The notes beneath the pieces are model-generated. The model had not been told where the DNA came from. It did no database searches and was given only the letters and a program-made list of their open reading frames with translations. DNA of 55,167 nt from Micromonospora inaquosa (GTDB lineage: Bacteria > Actinomycetota > Actinomycetes > Mycobacteriales > Micromonosporaceae): positions 1-55,167 of the forward strand of contig NZ_QGSZ01000325.1 in assembly GCF_003857055.1 (NCBI RefSeq). Direction: 5' to 3'. The position numbers and the translations under genes were made by a program. Of the stretch, positions 33,024 through 40,214 are shown one piece after another. The number at the start of each line of letters is the position of its first letter. Positions within the stretch are counted from its first letter, which is position 1.

Positions 33024-33094
33024 CGATCATGGAGTTGTGCTGGATGACAAAGGTGGTGGAGCACCACCTTTCCGGCACCACGAGTCCGTGATCG
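33024..33094. repeat. 71-base imperfect long palindrome (REP/MITE-like), element A
   Basis: An inner perfect hairpin, AAAGGTGGTG (33049-33058) with CACCACCTTT (33062-33071) around GAG, sits inside outer arms CGATCATGGAGTTGTG (33024 on) and CACGAGTCCGTGATCG (to 33094) that match at about 16 of 20 positions. Both share one centre near 33059. It lies in a 244-base gene-free stretch and may also end the 33002 transcript. Confidence 0.75.
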
Positions 33095-33246
33095 GCGCGG
33101 GAACGGGGGAACGCGGGGCGACAACGTGAGAGGTGGTGGGGCAGGACTTCGCACGAGGTGCGCTCGGCGGTAGCGTTGCGCCACACTGACGGCCCGTGGG
33201 GCAGGCGACCGCCGACCCTGACGCCCGATCGTACGGAGGATGGTGC

Positions 33247-34881
33247 ATGTCCATCGGCGCTGAGCCGCACGCAGCACGCGACGATGCGGCCTCCCGGCCG
33301 AGCTTCGAGCTCGCCCTGCGCGGATACGACAAACGCCAGGTGGACCGGCACCTGGAGCAGCTCGACGGTCAGATCGCGATGCTGAGCGGAGAGCACGGGC
33401 GCTCCGCCGTCCGGGTCCGAGAGTTGACCGCCGAGGTGCAGCGGCTGCGTGCCGAGCTGGCCGAGCTTCAGGAGCAACCCGTGCAGGTGGACCGCGCCTC
33501 GTTCCACGACCTGGGCCCGATGGTCGGCGAGATCATGGCACTCGCCGAGAAGCAGGCCGGGATGATCACCGAGTCGGCCACCGACCGGGCGAACGAGCTG
33601 CGCAGCGAAGCTGAGCGGATCCTCGCCGACACCCGTGAACGGGCCGCGCAGGCCCGTCAGGACCTGGCCGAGGAGTTGGCCGCCCGGCGGGCCGAGCAGG
33701 AGCAGGCCCACGAGGAGCGGCGCACCCTGGCCGAGGCCGAGTTGACCGCGATCCGCGAGCACGCCGAGCAGTTGCGGGCCGACGGTGAGAGCGCGCACGA
33801 GCGCGCCCAGCACGAGGCCAAGCGGATCACCGAGCAGAGCGCGCAGCAGCTCAACCAGACCCGGGTCGCCGCCGACGCGCTGATGAAGTCAGCCCGTACC
33901 CAGATTCAGCAGGAACTCCAGTCGGCCCGCGCCAAGAACCAGCAGGAGATGGCCCAGTGGCAGGCCAATGTGGAGCGAGAGGTCAACGAACGGCGTACCG
34001 CAGCCGAGCAGGACATCGCCGAACAGCAGGCCGCCGCTGAGCAGGAGTTGGCCGAGCAGCGCAGCGCGACCGAGCAGCAGATCGCCGCGTTGCTGGCCGA
34101 GGCGCAGCAGCATGTGACCGAGCTGCGCAACCGCGCCGACGAGCAGGCCGCCAGCCACCAGCAACAGCTCGCCACCTTGCAGAAGGAGCTCGCCGAGCGC
34201 CGGCAGGAGGCCGCGGAGCTGCACGCCGAACTGGACACCGGCCGCCAGCAGCTCGCCGAGATCCGCCAGGAGGGCGAGACGCTGGAGAACGAGCTGTCCC
34301 GGATGCAGCAGCGGCTCAGTGAGGTCCGCCGGGACCTCACCGCCGAAAGCGCCCGGCTGGACGAGGCCCGCCGGGCCGGAGACTCCGCCGAGCGGCACGC
34401 CAAGGAGGTCCGCGCCCGCGTACAGCGGGAGGCCAAGCGGGTGGCCGACCTCGCCGCCGCCGCGGTCATGGCAGCGGCAGCCGGCGGTACGGAGACCGCG
34501 GAATACCCGATGGTCGGTTCCCGCTCCAGCGCCGACCGACCCACCCCCGAGCGGGTAGGCGTCGAGCGGCTCAACCTCGACCGCGTCGCCGTCGACCGGC
34601 ACCCCGCCGACCGACCCACGGTCGACGACGCGGACGCCGACCGCGCCCGCGTCGACAGTGGCCCTGCCGACCAGGCCCCGACCGAGCAGGTGAACGGCGA
34701 GCACGGTGGCGCACCGGCAACGGACGAGTCGGTGACGGACGACAGCACGGCCGCCCCCGAGGTGAGCGCCGACGACGCCGAGCCGACCTTCCCTCGGCAC
34801 ATCGGCACGGACACACCCACGCCCGTACCGTTCATGGCCTTCGGGCAGCCGGTCAGTGAGAACGGTGCCGCCCGGCACTGA
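33247..34881 (+). CDS. DivIVA/FilP-like long coiled-coil protein
   Basis: 544-residue cytoskeletal-type protein. Residues 19-50 (FELALRGYDKRQVDRHLEQLDGQ) are the DivIVA-like N-terminal block. Residues 60-420 are almost unbroken heptad coiled coil rich in Glu, Gln, Ala and Arg (AEQEQAHEERRTLAEAEL, QQAAAEQELAEQR), as in FilP/Scy and cellulose-binding-protein annotations. The last 100 residues are a disordered Asp/Pro/Val-rich tail with repeated RxxxDR/ERVGVER units. In Streptomyces such proteins organise polar growth; that role is inferred here. ATG 33247 has GGAGGA upstream. The gene stands alone and is followed by a hairpin at 34900-34930. Confidence 0.82.
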   Translation: MSIGAEPHAARDDAASRPSFELALRGYDKRQVDRHLEQLDGQIAMLSGEHGRSAVRVRELTAEVQRLRAELAELQEQPVQVDRASFHDLGPMVGEIMALAEKQAGMITESATDRANELRSEAERILADTRERAAQARQDLAEELAARRAEQEQAHEERRTLAEAELTAIREHAEQLRADGESAHERAQHEAKRITEQSAQQLNQTRVAADALMKSARTQIQQELQSARAKNQQEMAQWQANVEREVNERRTAAEQDIAEQQAAAEQELAEQRSATEQQIAALLAEAQQHVTELRNRADEQAASHQQQLATLQKELAERRQEAAELHAELDTGRQQLAEIRQEGETLENELSRMQQRLSEVRRDLTAESARLDEARRAGDSAERHAKEVRARVQREAKRVADLAAAAVMAAAAGGTETAEYPMVGSRSSADRPTPERVGVERLNLDRVAVDRHPADRPTVDDADADRARVDSGPADQAPTEQVNGEHGGAPATDESVTDDSTAAPEVSADDAEPTFPRHIGTDTPTPVPFMAFGQPVSENGAARH

Positions 34882-34899
34882 CCTCAGCAGCGGTTGCAC

Positions 34900-34930
34900 C
34901 CGGGCCCGGAGCGAATCCGCGCGGGCCCGG
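34900..34930 (+). terminator. Terminator candidate after the coiled-coil gene
   Basis: CCGGGCCCG (34900-34908) pairs with CGGGCCCGG (34922-34930) over a 13-base loop, 19 bases after the stop. Each arm is itself palindromic. No T-run. Confidence 0.5.
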
Positions 34931-34943
34931 GGCGGCCGGCCCG

Positions 34944-34962
34944 GTCGTCGTTCAACGACCCC
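34944..34962. repeat. Palindromic repeat upstream of DinB copy 2
   Basis: GTCGTCGTTCAACGACCCC contains the palindrome GTCGTT-C-AACGAC. A copy differing only in the central base is found at 35582-35600, so the pair brackets the DinB gene. Confidence 0.85.
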
Positions 34963-35008
34963 ACCAGCCGGGTCGCAGCCGGGTCTCCGTCGTACGTAGT
35001 GTGCGGAG

Positions 35009-35578
35009 ATGACAAGAAGCGAGCGACTCGCGGACCAGTTGGACCGGCACTGGCACAAGAACCTGCGTCCGCGGCTGAACGGTCTCGCCGATGAGGAGTA
35101 CTTCTGGGAGCCGGTGCGCGGCTGCTGGAGCATCCGTCCACGTGGCACGTCTGTCGCACCGATGTCAGCAGGTTCGGGGGAATGGACGGTGGACTGTGCG
35201 TCCGCTGACCCGGCGCCGGCCCCGGCGCCGGTGACCACGATTGCCTGGCGGCTGGCGCACATCATCGTGTCCTGCCTGGGCTATCGGGTCGGATGGCACT
35301 TCGGCGGCCAGGACGTCGACTCCCAGACATTCGCCTACGCGGGGACCGCTGACGAGGCGCTGAAACAGCTCGATGAGATGTATGGGAGATGGAACGCGGG
35401 GGTCCGCGCGCTCTCGGACGCGGACCTGGAAAATCCGCCCCCGGTGGGTCCCGAGCGGTTTCCCATGGAGGGCATCATCCTGCACGTCAACCGGGAGCTG
35501 ATCCATCACGGCGCCGAGATTTCCCTGCTGCGCGACCTCTACCGCTGGCAGGACGCGGCCGAACCGCGCCGAATATGA
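35009..35578 (+). CDS. DinB-family protein, copy 2
   Basis: 189 residues of the DinB superfamily, resembling copy 1 at 23366-23893 in the opening (DEEYFWEPVRGCWSIRPRG versus DFLWEPAAHCWSVRQGM) and the central TTIAWRLAHIIVSCLGYRVGWH. The C-terminal metal pair is well kept here (HVNRELIHHGAEISLLRDLY), unlike in copy 1. An insert near residues 50-70 (SAPAPAPAP region) is longer than usual. In actinomycetes related proteins use mycothiol as thiol donor, but the substrate is unknown. GGAG is directly against the ATG 35009, too close for normal pairing, and a stop lies 12 bases upstream in frame, so initiation is unusual, perhaps leaderless. It is flanked by near-identical palindromes. Confidence 0.82.
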   Translation: MTRSERLADQLDRHWHKNLRPRLNGLADEEYFWEPVRGCWSIRPRGTSVAPMSAGSGEWTVDCASADPAPAPAPVTTIAWRLAHIIVSCLGYRVGWHFGGQDVDSQTFAYAGTADEALKQLDEMYGRWNAGVRALSDADLENPPPVGPERFPMEGIILHVNRELIHHGAEISLLRDLYRWQDAAEPRRI

Positions 35579-35581
35579 CGT

Positions 35582-35600
35582 GTCGTCGTTGAACGACCCC
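35582..35600. repeat. Palindromic repeat downstream of DinB copy 2, possible bidirectional terminator
   Basis: GTCGTCGTTGAACGACCCC, with palindrome GTCGTT-G-AACGAC, four bases after the DinB stop and six before the stop of the convergent gene. It differs from the upstream copy only at the centre. Confidence 0.85.
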
Positions 35601-35605
35601 GCCAC

Positions 35606-36076
35606 TCAGGAGGGAGGTTGGACTGACCGAGCGAGGCAGCTCCGCAGCTCAGCGACTTCATCCTCGGTGAGGACGGGAGCGAAGTCGAGGTACTCGCTGG
35701 GGTGGACGCCGGTGCCGGAGCCGGGCACCGTGACGAACCAGGCGCCCTCGTGGTCAAACCAGTGCGCCTGACCGGCCAGACCAACGTCGAGGGATTCCCC
35801 GCCGGTGGAGTCGCCGGTTGCGACGATGCGCACCCACTGCCCGTCGCGCCCGTACGGCGGCTGAGGGATCACTACGTCCAGGAGGGCCTCGGCGATCTGA
35901 TCCACCGGCACGCCGAACAGGCGGGCGGCACCCTGGCGTGCGACAGTGCGCACCTCCCGCAGGCTGCCGGTGGCGCCGACCAGCACCTCCCCGTCAGGTC
36001 CTTCGACCAGCACCGCGTACGACCGGTCCGGCTCATGGCGGGCCCGTGCACGAAACTGCGGCGGAATGTCAAACAT
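35606..36076 (-). CDS. Hypothetical protein
   Basis: 156 residues, no family recognised. It opens MFDIPPQFRARARHEPDRSYAVLVEGPDGEVLVGATGS, a compact beta-rich start, then REVRTVARQGAARLFGVPVDQIAEALLDVV, an amphipathic helix, and ends with an acidic VLTEDEVAELRSCLARS segment. Composition is that of a soluble cytoplasmic protein with no signal or membrane helix. ATG 36076 has GGGGGA ten bases upstream; GTG 36094 would add six residues. It converges on the DinB gene and its start lies 45 bases from palindromic element B. Confidence 0.6.
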   Translation of the reverse strand: MFDIPPQFRARARHEPDRSYAVLVEGPDGEVLVGATGSLREVRTVARQGAARLFGVPVDQIAEALLDVVIPQPPYGRDGQWVRIVATGDSTGGESLDVGLAGQAHWFDHEGAWFVTVPGSGTGVHPSEYLDFAPVLTEDEVAELRSCLARSVQPPS

Positions 36077-36120
36077 CCACCAATGATCCCCCACCAGGCT
36101 CGCCGAACTATCCCTTCTTC

Positions 36121-36192
36121 GCGATCTTGCACTTCCTGTCGTCGTTATGCCCTGCTATGTCAGGGATGCCGGGACAGTAAGTGCAAGATCGC
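36121..36192. repeat. 72-base long palindrome (MITE-like), element B
   Basis: Left arm GCGATCTTGCACTTCCTGTC (36121-36140) and right arm GACAGTAAGTGCAAGATCGC (36173-36192) are inverted copies with one mismatch in 20. The 32 bases between hold an inner CCCTG/CAGGG hairpin. It has no coding content and sits between two minus-strand genes, 14 bases past the PEBP stop. Confidence 0.92.
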
Positions 36193-36206
36193 TGCGGCTG
36201 GAGGGG

Positions 36207-36749
36207 TTACTCCTTGATCTGGTAGGTCGGGCGGATCACCGCACGGGCCAGGGTGTGGAACGTGAGGTTGAAGCCGACGTACGCCGGGCTGGAGCCCGGG
36301 GTCAGGTCCAGGCTGTCGACGTCCAGGGCGTGCACCGCGAAGACGTACCGGTGCGGACGGTCACCGGGCGGCGGAGCCGCCCCGCCGTAACCCTGATCGC
36401 CGTAGTCGTTGCGGACCGAGAACGCCCCACCGAGGTCGGTGCCCGCCGCGCCGCCAGCCCCGCTGGGCAACTGGGTGACGCTGGCCGGCACGTTCACCAG
36501 CACCCAGTGCCAGAAACCGCTACCGGTCGGTGCGTCGGGGTCGTAGCAGGTCACCGCGAAGCTCTTCGTCTCGGCCGGAAAATCCGACCAGGTCAGCTGC
36601 GGCGAGACGTTGTCACCCCCGGTGCTGCCATGCGCGTGCCGGGCGTCCATCGGCTCGCCGTTCTGCACGTCGTCGCTGGTCAGCGTGAACGAGGGCAGCG
36701 TCGGCAGCAGCTCGTACGGGTCCGGGGCGATCGGTCGTTCCAGGGTCAT
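36207..36749 (-). CDS. YbhB/YbcL-type phosphatidylethanolamine-binding (PEBP) protein
   Basis: 180 residues of the Raf-kinase-inhibitor-like family. The ligand-pocket motifs are evident: NVSPQLTWSDFP, TCYDPDAPTGSGFWHWVLVNVP (DPDAP and the His-Trp-Val block) and GGAAPPPGDRPHRYVFAVHALD. Bacterial members bind small phosphate or lipid-like ligands and have no settled enzymatic role. There is no signal peptide, so it acts in the cytoplasm. ATG 36749 has GGAAGGA nine bases upstream. A monocistronic unit. Confidence 0.9.
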   Translation of the reverse strand: MTLERPIAPDPYELLPTLPSFTLTSDDVQNGEPMDARHAHGSTGGDNVSPQLTWSDFPAETKSFAVTCYDPDAPTGSGFWHWVLVNVPASVTQLPSGAGGAAGTDLGGAFSVRNDYGDQGYGGAAPPPGDRPHRYVFAVHALDVDSLDLTPGSSPAYVGFNLTFHTLARAVIRPTYQIKE

Positions 36750-36892
36750 GGGGACGTGTCCTTCCGATGTGCGGAGATACCAGCCCCTTCATACCCCGCC
36801 ACGGCCGTCTCGACGACCGGAAGTACGCGCTGACCGATTGTGGTTTCGCGAAGCTACGTTTGAGTTCGGGCAACGTTCCGCAGGGGGACATC

Positions 36893-37048
36893 GTGGCCGG
36901 CATCTGGCGGGATTTCGTGGTAGCCGTTGTCACCGCGCTCCGCCGCCGGGACGAACAAGCCATCGCCGACGAACGCCGACGCGCGGTCGAGCGGCTGGCC
37001 GAGGAGACGATCCGCCAGCAGCGGCGAACCACCGACCCGCCGGAGTGA
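36893..37048 (+). CDS. Small hypothetical protein
   Basis: A 51-residue reading frame beginning VAGIWRDFVVAVVTALRRRDEQ and continuing as a charged helix (RRRAVERLAEETIRQQRR). GTG 36893 has CAGGGGGA five bases upstream, which decided the start; the frame remains open for 42 more codons upstream, but that extension lacks coding style. It ends 51 bases before the second LtrA gene. It may be a short hydrophobic-plus-basic membrane-associated peptide or spurious. Confidence 0.4.
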   Translation: MAGIWRDFVVAVVTALRRRDEQAIADERRRAVERLAEETIRQQRRTTDPPE

Positions 37049-37099
37049 TCCGGACACGCAGCACCGGACCACTTCGCGACTGACGGCCAAGATGACCTG

Positions 37100-38281
37100 A
37101 TGGGGCGGATTTTCGGGGCACGACCGAGGGTTACCCCGGAGACACACCGACCCATTCTGTTCGAGATCTTCTTTGACCTGGTCTTCGTCTTCGGGCTCAT
37201 CCGGGTCACCACGTTCATGAGCCAGCGGCCCGCTCCGGTGACCCTGACGCAGGGATTCCTCGTACTCCTGCTGCTCTGGATTTCCTGGTTGGTCTACTCC
37301 TGGCTGGGCAACCACGTCCGGATCGATGTCGGGTTGATCCGTGCCGGCGTCACCGTCGCGATGGCGGCCGTCTTCCTCGTCGCTCTCGTCATCCCCGACG
37401 CCTGGAGGACCGGACCGGGTACGACGGGATCCCGGCTGATCCTGGTGCTGGCCTACATCGCGCTTCGAGTTGTCGATCTGGTTCTCTTCCGCTGGGTGGC
37501 GGCGGGCGACCGGCAGCTGCGCAGGACAATTCGCCTCTACTCCCTCTCTACCGCGCTGTCCTGGGTTCCACTCGTCCTCGGCGCCGTGTTCGGCGGCACC
37601 GCACAGATCCTGCTCTGGGCGCTGGCCCTCACCATCGACATGGGCGGCGGGGTGGTCTCCTCGATGCTGAGCGGGTGGCCCGTACTCAGCCCCGGCCACT
37701 TCGCCGAGCGGCACAGCCTCGTGGTGATCATTGCGCTCGGCGAATCCCTGATCTCGGTCGCCGCCGGCGTCGGGATTCAGCGGATCCGTGGACCGATCCT
37801 GCTGGCCGCGCTCCTCACCCTGGGTGTCACTGTGTGCCTGTACTGGCTCTACTCCGCGAGCGCGGCAACCTCCAAGCACGCGCTGACGACGGAGTCCGGG
37901 CTGCGGCAGGCCCACGTGGGTGCCGACGCCTACAGCGTTGCCCACTTCCCGGTGCTCGCCGGGACCATCTATGTGGCATTGGGAGTCGAGCAGGTGCTGG
38001 CCGGCCTGGCACATGAGGAGCCCCACGGCATCTCGGATTGGATGCCCGCCGTCGCGTTGTTCGGCGGGACCGCCCTGTTCCTCGCGGGCCGGGCGGCGTT
38101 CCTGAGTCTCAGCGTCCGGTGCGTACGACCGGGGCAGTTCGTCGCTCCCGTCGTGGCGCTGCTGTTGCTCCCCGTCGGGCGTCACCTGCCCGGCCTGGCC
38201 GCGCTCGGCCTGCTCACCGCGTTCCTCGCCGTGCTGCTCAGCTACGAAACACGGGCCAGGCGATCGACTCAGGCTCGGTGA
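37100..38281 (+). CDS. LtrA family membrane protein, copy 2
   Basis: 393 residues with about ten hydrophobic helices and the classical family blocks: HRPILFEIFFDLVFVFGLIRVT, ALRVVDLVLFRW, and GHFAERHSLVVIIALGESLISVAAG, with the canonical AERH and GES that copy 1 (16437-17621) has changed. The two proteins are clearly distant paralogues, not a recent duplication. Function unknown for the family. ATG 37100 follows TGACCTG with a poor ribosome site. A strong hairpin (38283-38315) follows within two bases of the stop. Confidence 0.88.
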   Translation: MGRIFGARPRVTPETHRPILFEIFFDLVFVFGLIRVTTFMSQRPAPVTLTQGFLVLLLLWISWLVYSWLGNHVRIDVGLIRAGVTVAMAAVFLVALVIPDAWRTGPGTTGSRLILVLAYIALRVVDLVLFRWVAAGDRQLRRTIRLYSLSTALSWVPLVLGAVFGGTAQILLWALALTIDMGGGVVSSMLSGWPVLSPGHFAERHSLVVIIALGESLISVAAGVGIQRIRGPILLAALLTLGVTVCLYWLYSASAATSKHALTTESGLRQAHVGADAYSVAHFPVLAGTIYVALGVEQVLAGLAHEEPHGISDWMPAVALFGGTALFLAGRAAFLSLSVRCVRPGQFVAPVVALLLLPVGRHLPGLAALGLLTAFLAVLLSYETRARRSTQAR

Positions 38282-38282
38282 T

Positions 38283-38315
38283 GTCGGGGTGTCCCAGGAG
38301 TCCTGACACCCCGAC
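38283..38315 (+). terminator. Strong hairpin terminator after LtrA copy 2
   Basis: Perfect 11-base arms GTCGGGGTGTC (38283-38293) and GACACCCCGAC (38305-38315) enclose a loop containing a second AGGA/TCCT pairing. It begins one base after the stop codon and lies before the opposed tRNA gene. Confidence 0.85.
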
Positions 38316-38530
38316 TTCCGGGAAGTCGAGTGGATCAAGATGGGCGGAGGGTGTGGGATTCGAACCCACGAAGACATCGCTGCCTTACCGGTTTTCAAGA
38401 CCAGCGCCATCGGCCACTAGGCGAACCCTCCTGGGCCGTCACCCGCAGGCGTACGGCCACGCATAGTCTGCCACGGCTCGCTTCGGGCGGCCCGGCGTCC
38501 CTCCCCGGTGCGCCGGCCAGGAGTCCTGAC
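38294..38530. repeat. Pair of 14-base direct repeats flanking the tRNA gene
   Basis: CCAGGAGTCCTGAC occurs at 38294-38307, in the terminator loop, and again at 38517-38530, on either side of tRNA-Ser. Both include the short palindrome AGGAGTCCT. Confidence 0.7.
38345..38431 (-). tRNA. tRNA-Ser (anticodon UGA)
   Basis: The minus strand folds as a class II tRNA: acceptor GGAGGGT (38431-38425) with ACCCTCC (38352-38346) and discriminator G at 38345; anticodon loop CTTGAAA reading UGA; a long variable arm (around TAAGGCAGCGATGTCTTCG) typical of serine; and T-arm GTGGGTTCGAATCCCAC. The 3' CCA is not encoded. Reads UCA and related codons. Length is 87 bases. Confidence 0.97.
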
Positions 38531-38592
38531 CCGTCCACTGTGGGCTGGAGGGTGCGCCTGCGGCACCCGGTGCGATCGGGAAGACTGGGCCC

Positions 38593-39591
38593 ATGCGAGC
38601 CATCACGATTCCGGAGCCCGGTGGTCCCGACGCGCTGGTCTGGGCTGAGGTGCCCGACCCGGAGCCGGGCCCCAACGAGGTGATCGTGGAGGTGCGGGCC
38701 AGCGGGGTCAACCGCGCTGACCTGCTGCAACGGCAGGGGCACTACCCGCCGCCGCCGGGCGCGTCCGCGTACCCCGGGTTGGAATGCTCTGGGGTGATCA
38801 CCGTGGTTGGCGCGGAGGTCGCCGGGTGGGCGGTCGGGCAGCAGGTCTGCGCGCTGCTGTCCGGCGGCGGTTACGCGGAGCGGGTCGCCGTGCCCGCCGG
38901 GCAGTTGCTGCCGGTGCCGGCGTGCGACCCGGTCGACGCGGCGGCGCTGCCCGAGGTGGCCTGCACGGTCTGGTCGAACCTGATCCAGGTGGCCCGGCTC
39001 GGCGCGGGCGAGACGCTGCTGGTGCACGGCGGGGGCAGCGGGATCGGCACCTTCGCTATCCAGTTCGGGGCGGCCCTCGGCGTGACAGTGCTGACCACCG
39101 CGCGGGAGGCCAAGCACGCCCGGCTGCGCGAGCTGGGCGCGGCGCACATGATCGACTACCGGGGGCAGGACTTCGTCGAGGAGGTCCGGCGGATCACCGA
39201 CGGGCGCGGCGTGGACGTCATCCTCGACATCATGGGCGGGTCCTACCTGGGGCGGAACGTCTCCGCGCTGGCCACCGGCGGTCGCCTCGTGGTGATCGGG
39301 ATGCAGGGTGGGCGCAAGGCCGAGCTGGATCTGGGCGCGCTGCTGACCAAGCGGGCGAGCGTCACCGCGACGTCGCTACGGTCCCGTCCGCTCGCGGAGA
39401 AGGCGGAGATCGTCCAGGGCGTACGGGATGACGTGTGGCCGCTGGTCGAGGAGGGCCGGATCCGGCCGATCGTGGACCGGCGGCTGCCGATGACCGAGGC
39501 GGCCGAGGCCCACCGGCTCGTCGAGTCGAACGACCACTTCGGCAAGGTGCTGCTGACCCGCCCGCCGGGTGGCGGGTCGGCCGTCAGCTGA
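38593..39591 (+). CDS. NADPH-dependent quinone oxidoreductase (MDR, zeta-crystallin/PIG3-like)
   Basis: Zinc-free medium-chain reductase of 332 residues. Contains ASGVNRADLLQRQGHYPPPPG, the conserved quinone-reductase block, the hinge ALPEVACTVWSNL and the NADPH loop HGGGSGIGTFAIQ; the zinc-binding Cys/His are absent. The family reduces quinones or cleaves enone double bonds. ATG 38593 follows a purine-rich stretch. It converges with the SoxR gene over 27 bases, and a 20-base repeat covers both stops. SoxR often controls quinone-handling reductases in actinomycetes, so a functional link is plausible although no SoxR site is seen at its own start. Confidence 0.9.
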   Translation: MRAITIPEPGGPDALVWAEVPDPEPGPNEVIVEVRASGVNRADLLQRQGHYPPPPGASAYPGLECSGVITVVGAEVAGWAVGQQVCALLSGGGYAERVAVPAGQLLPVPACDPVDAAALPEVACTVWSNLIQVARLGAGETLLVHGGGSGIGTFAIQFGAALGVTVLTTAREAKHARLRELGAAHMIDYRGQDFVEEVRRITDGRGVDVILDIMGGSYLGRNVSALATGGRLVVIGMQGGRKAELDLGALLTKRASVTATSLRSRPLAEKAEIVQGVRDDVWPLVEEGRIRPIVDRRLPMTEAAEAHRLVESNDHFGKVLLTRPPGGGSAVS

Positions 39592-39630
39592 GCGAGCCCG
39601 AACCAGGCAGGTCGGCCGTCAGCCGAGCGA
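39576..39630. repeat. 20-base direct repeat covering the two convergent stop codons
   Basis: GTCGGCCGTCAGCTGAGCGA (39576-39595) and the same with one change at the thirteenth-fourteenth base region (39611-39630). The first copy holds the oxidoreductase stop, the second the SoxR stop (39619-39621 on the minus strand). Confidence 0.85.
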
Positions 39631-40092
39631 ACGTGCCGGGGTGGGGGCGTCCGTCGGTCGGGGCAGCACCAGCCGGGCACCCGGGCCCTCGCCGGCCAGC
39701 GTGTCGCCCGGGTTGTTGAGCGTGCAGCGCTGCAGGGACAGGCAGCCGCAGCCGATACAGCCGTCCAGGTCGTCGCGGAGCCTGCTGAGCAGGCGGATTC
39801 GTTCGTCCAGCCGGCTCCGCCAGCTCGCCGAGAGCCGCGCCCAGTCCTGCGGGCTGGGGGTGCGGGCCTCGGGGAGCGAGTCGAGTGCCTCCCGGATCTC
39901 GTCGAGCGAGACACCGACCTGCTGGGAGATCCGGATGAAGGCGACCCGGCGCAGCTCGGCGCGGGCGTAGCGGCGCTGGTTGCCGCCGGTACGGTCGGCG
40001 CGGATCAGCCCGAGGCGCTCGTAGTAGCGCAGCGCCGACGGCGCCGCCCCGGAGCGGGCGGACAGCTCACCGATCGTCAGAAGGTCCGGCAT
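39619..40092 (-). CDS. soxR: Redox-sensing MerR-family regulator SoxR
   Basis: [2Fe-2S] transcription activator of 157 residues that senses redox-cycling compounds. The MerR helix-turn-helix (TIGELSARSGAAPSALRYYERLGLI) is followed by a dimer helix and the iron-sulfur motif Cys-x2-Cys-x-Cys-x5-Cys (CIGCGCLSLQRC), the SoxR signature. The C-terminal 30 residues are an extra tail as in actinomycete SoxR. ATG 40092 has AAGGA seven bases upstream (GTG 40095 adjacent). A perfect 24-base palindrome upstream (40104-40127) is its probable operator. In non-enteric bacteria SoxR usually controls efflux or reductase genes instead of soxS. Confidence 0.94.
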   Translation of the reverse strand: MPDLLTIGELSARSGAAPSALRYYERLGLIRADRTGGNQRRYARAELRRVAFIRISQQVGVSLDEIREALDSLPEARTPSPQDWARLSASWRSRLDERIRLLSRLRDDLDGCIGCGCLSLQRCTLNNPGDTLAGEGPGARLVLPRPTDAPTPARSLG

Positions 40093-40103
40093 CACCAAAT
40101 CCT

Positions 40104-40127
40104 TGAGTTGAAGTGCACTTCAACTCA
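40104..40127. promoter_or_regulatory. SoxR box: 24-base perfect palindrome
   Basis: TGAGTTGAAGTG followed directly by its reverse complement CACTTCAACTCA, 11 bases upstream of the soxR start. Length, symmetry and position fit MerR-family operators that sit in a long promoter spacer. I did not find another copy in the window. Confidence 0.8.
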
Positions 40128-40214
40128 GAGAGTAGTGCCGTGACATCGCAGTGACCACCGACAGCAGTTGGACGCCGACGACCCTGCGGCGGTCGATCAG
40201 CGCGGCCCGAAGGG

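Noticed and set aside
33889..35265. Minus-strand frame opposite the coiled-coil gene
   Set aside because: The Gly/Leu-repeat text is the complement of Glu/Gln/Ala heptads, and it would cross the DinB start.
36854..38410. Minus-strand frame of 518 codons opposite LtrA copy 2
   Set aside because: It would run through the tRNA and a strong terminator; the plus strand has the LtrA signature.
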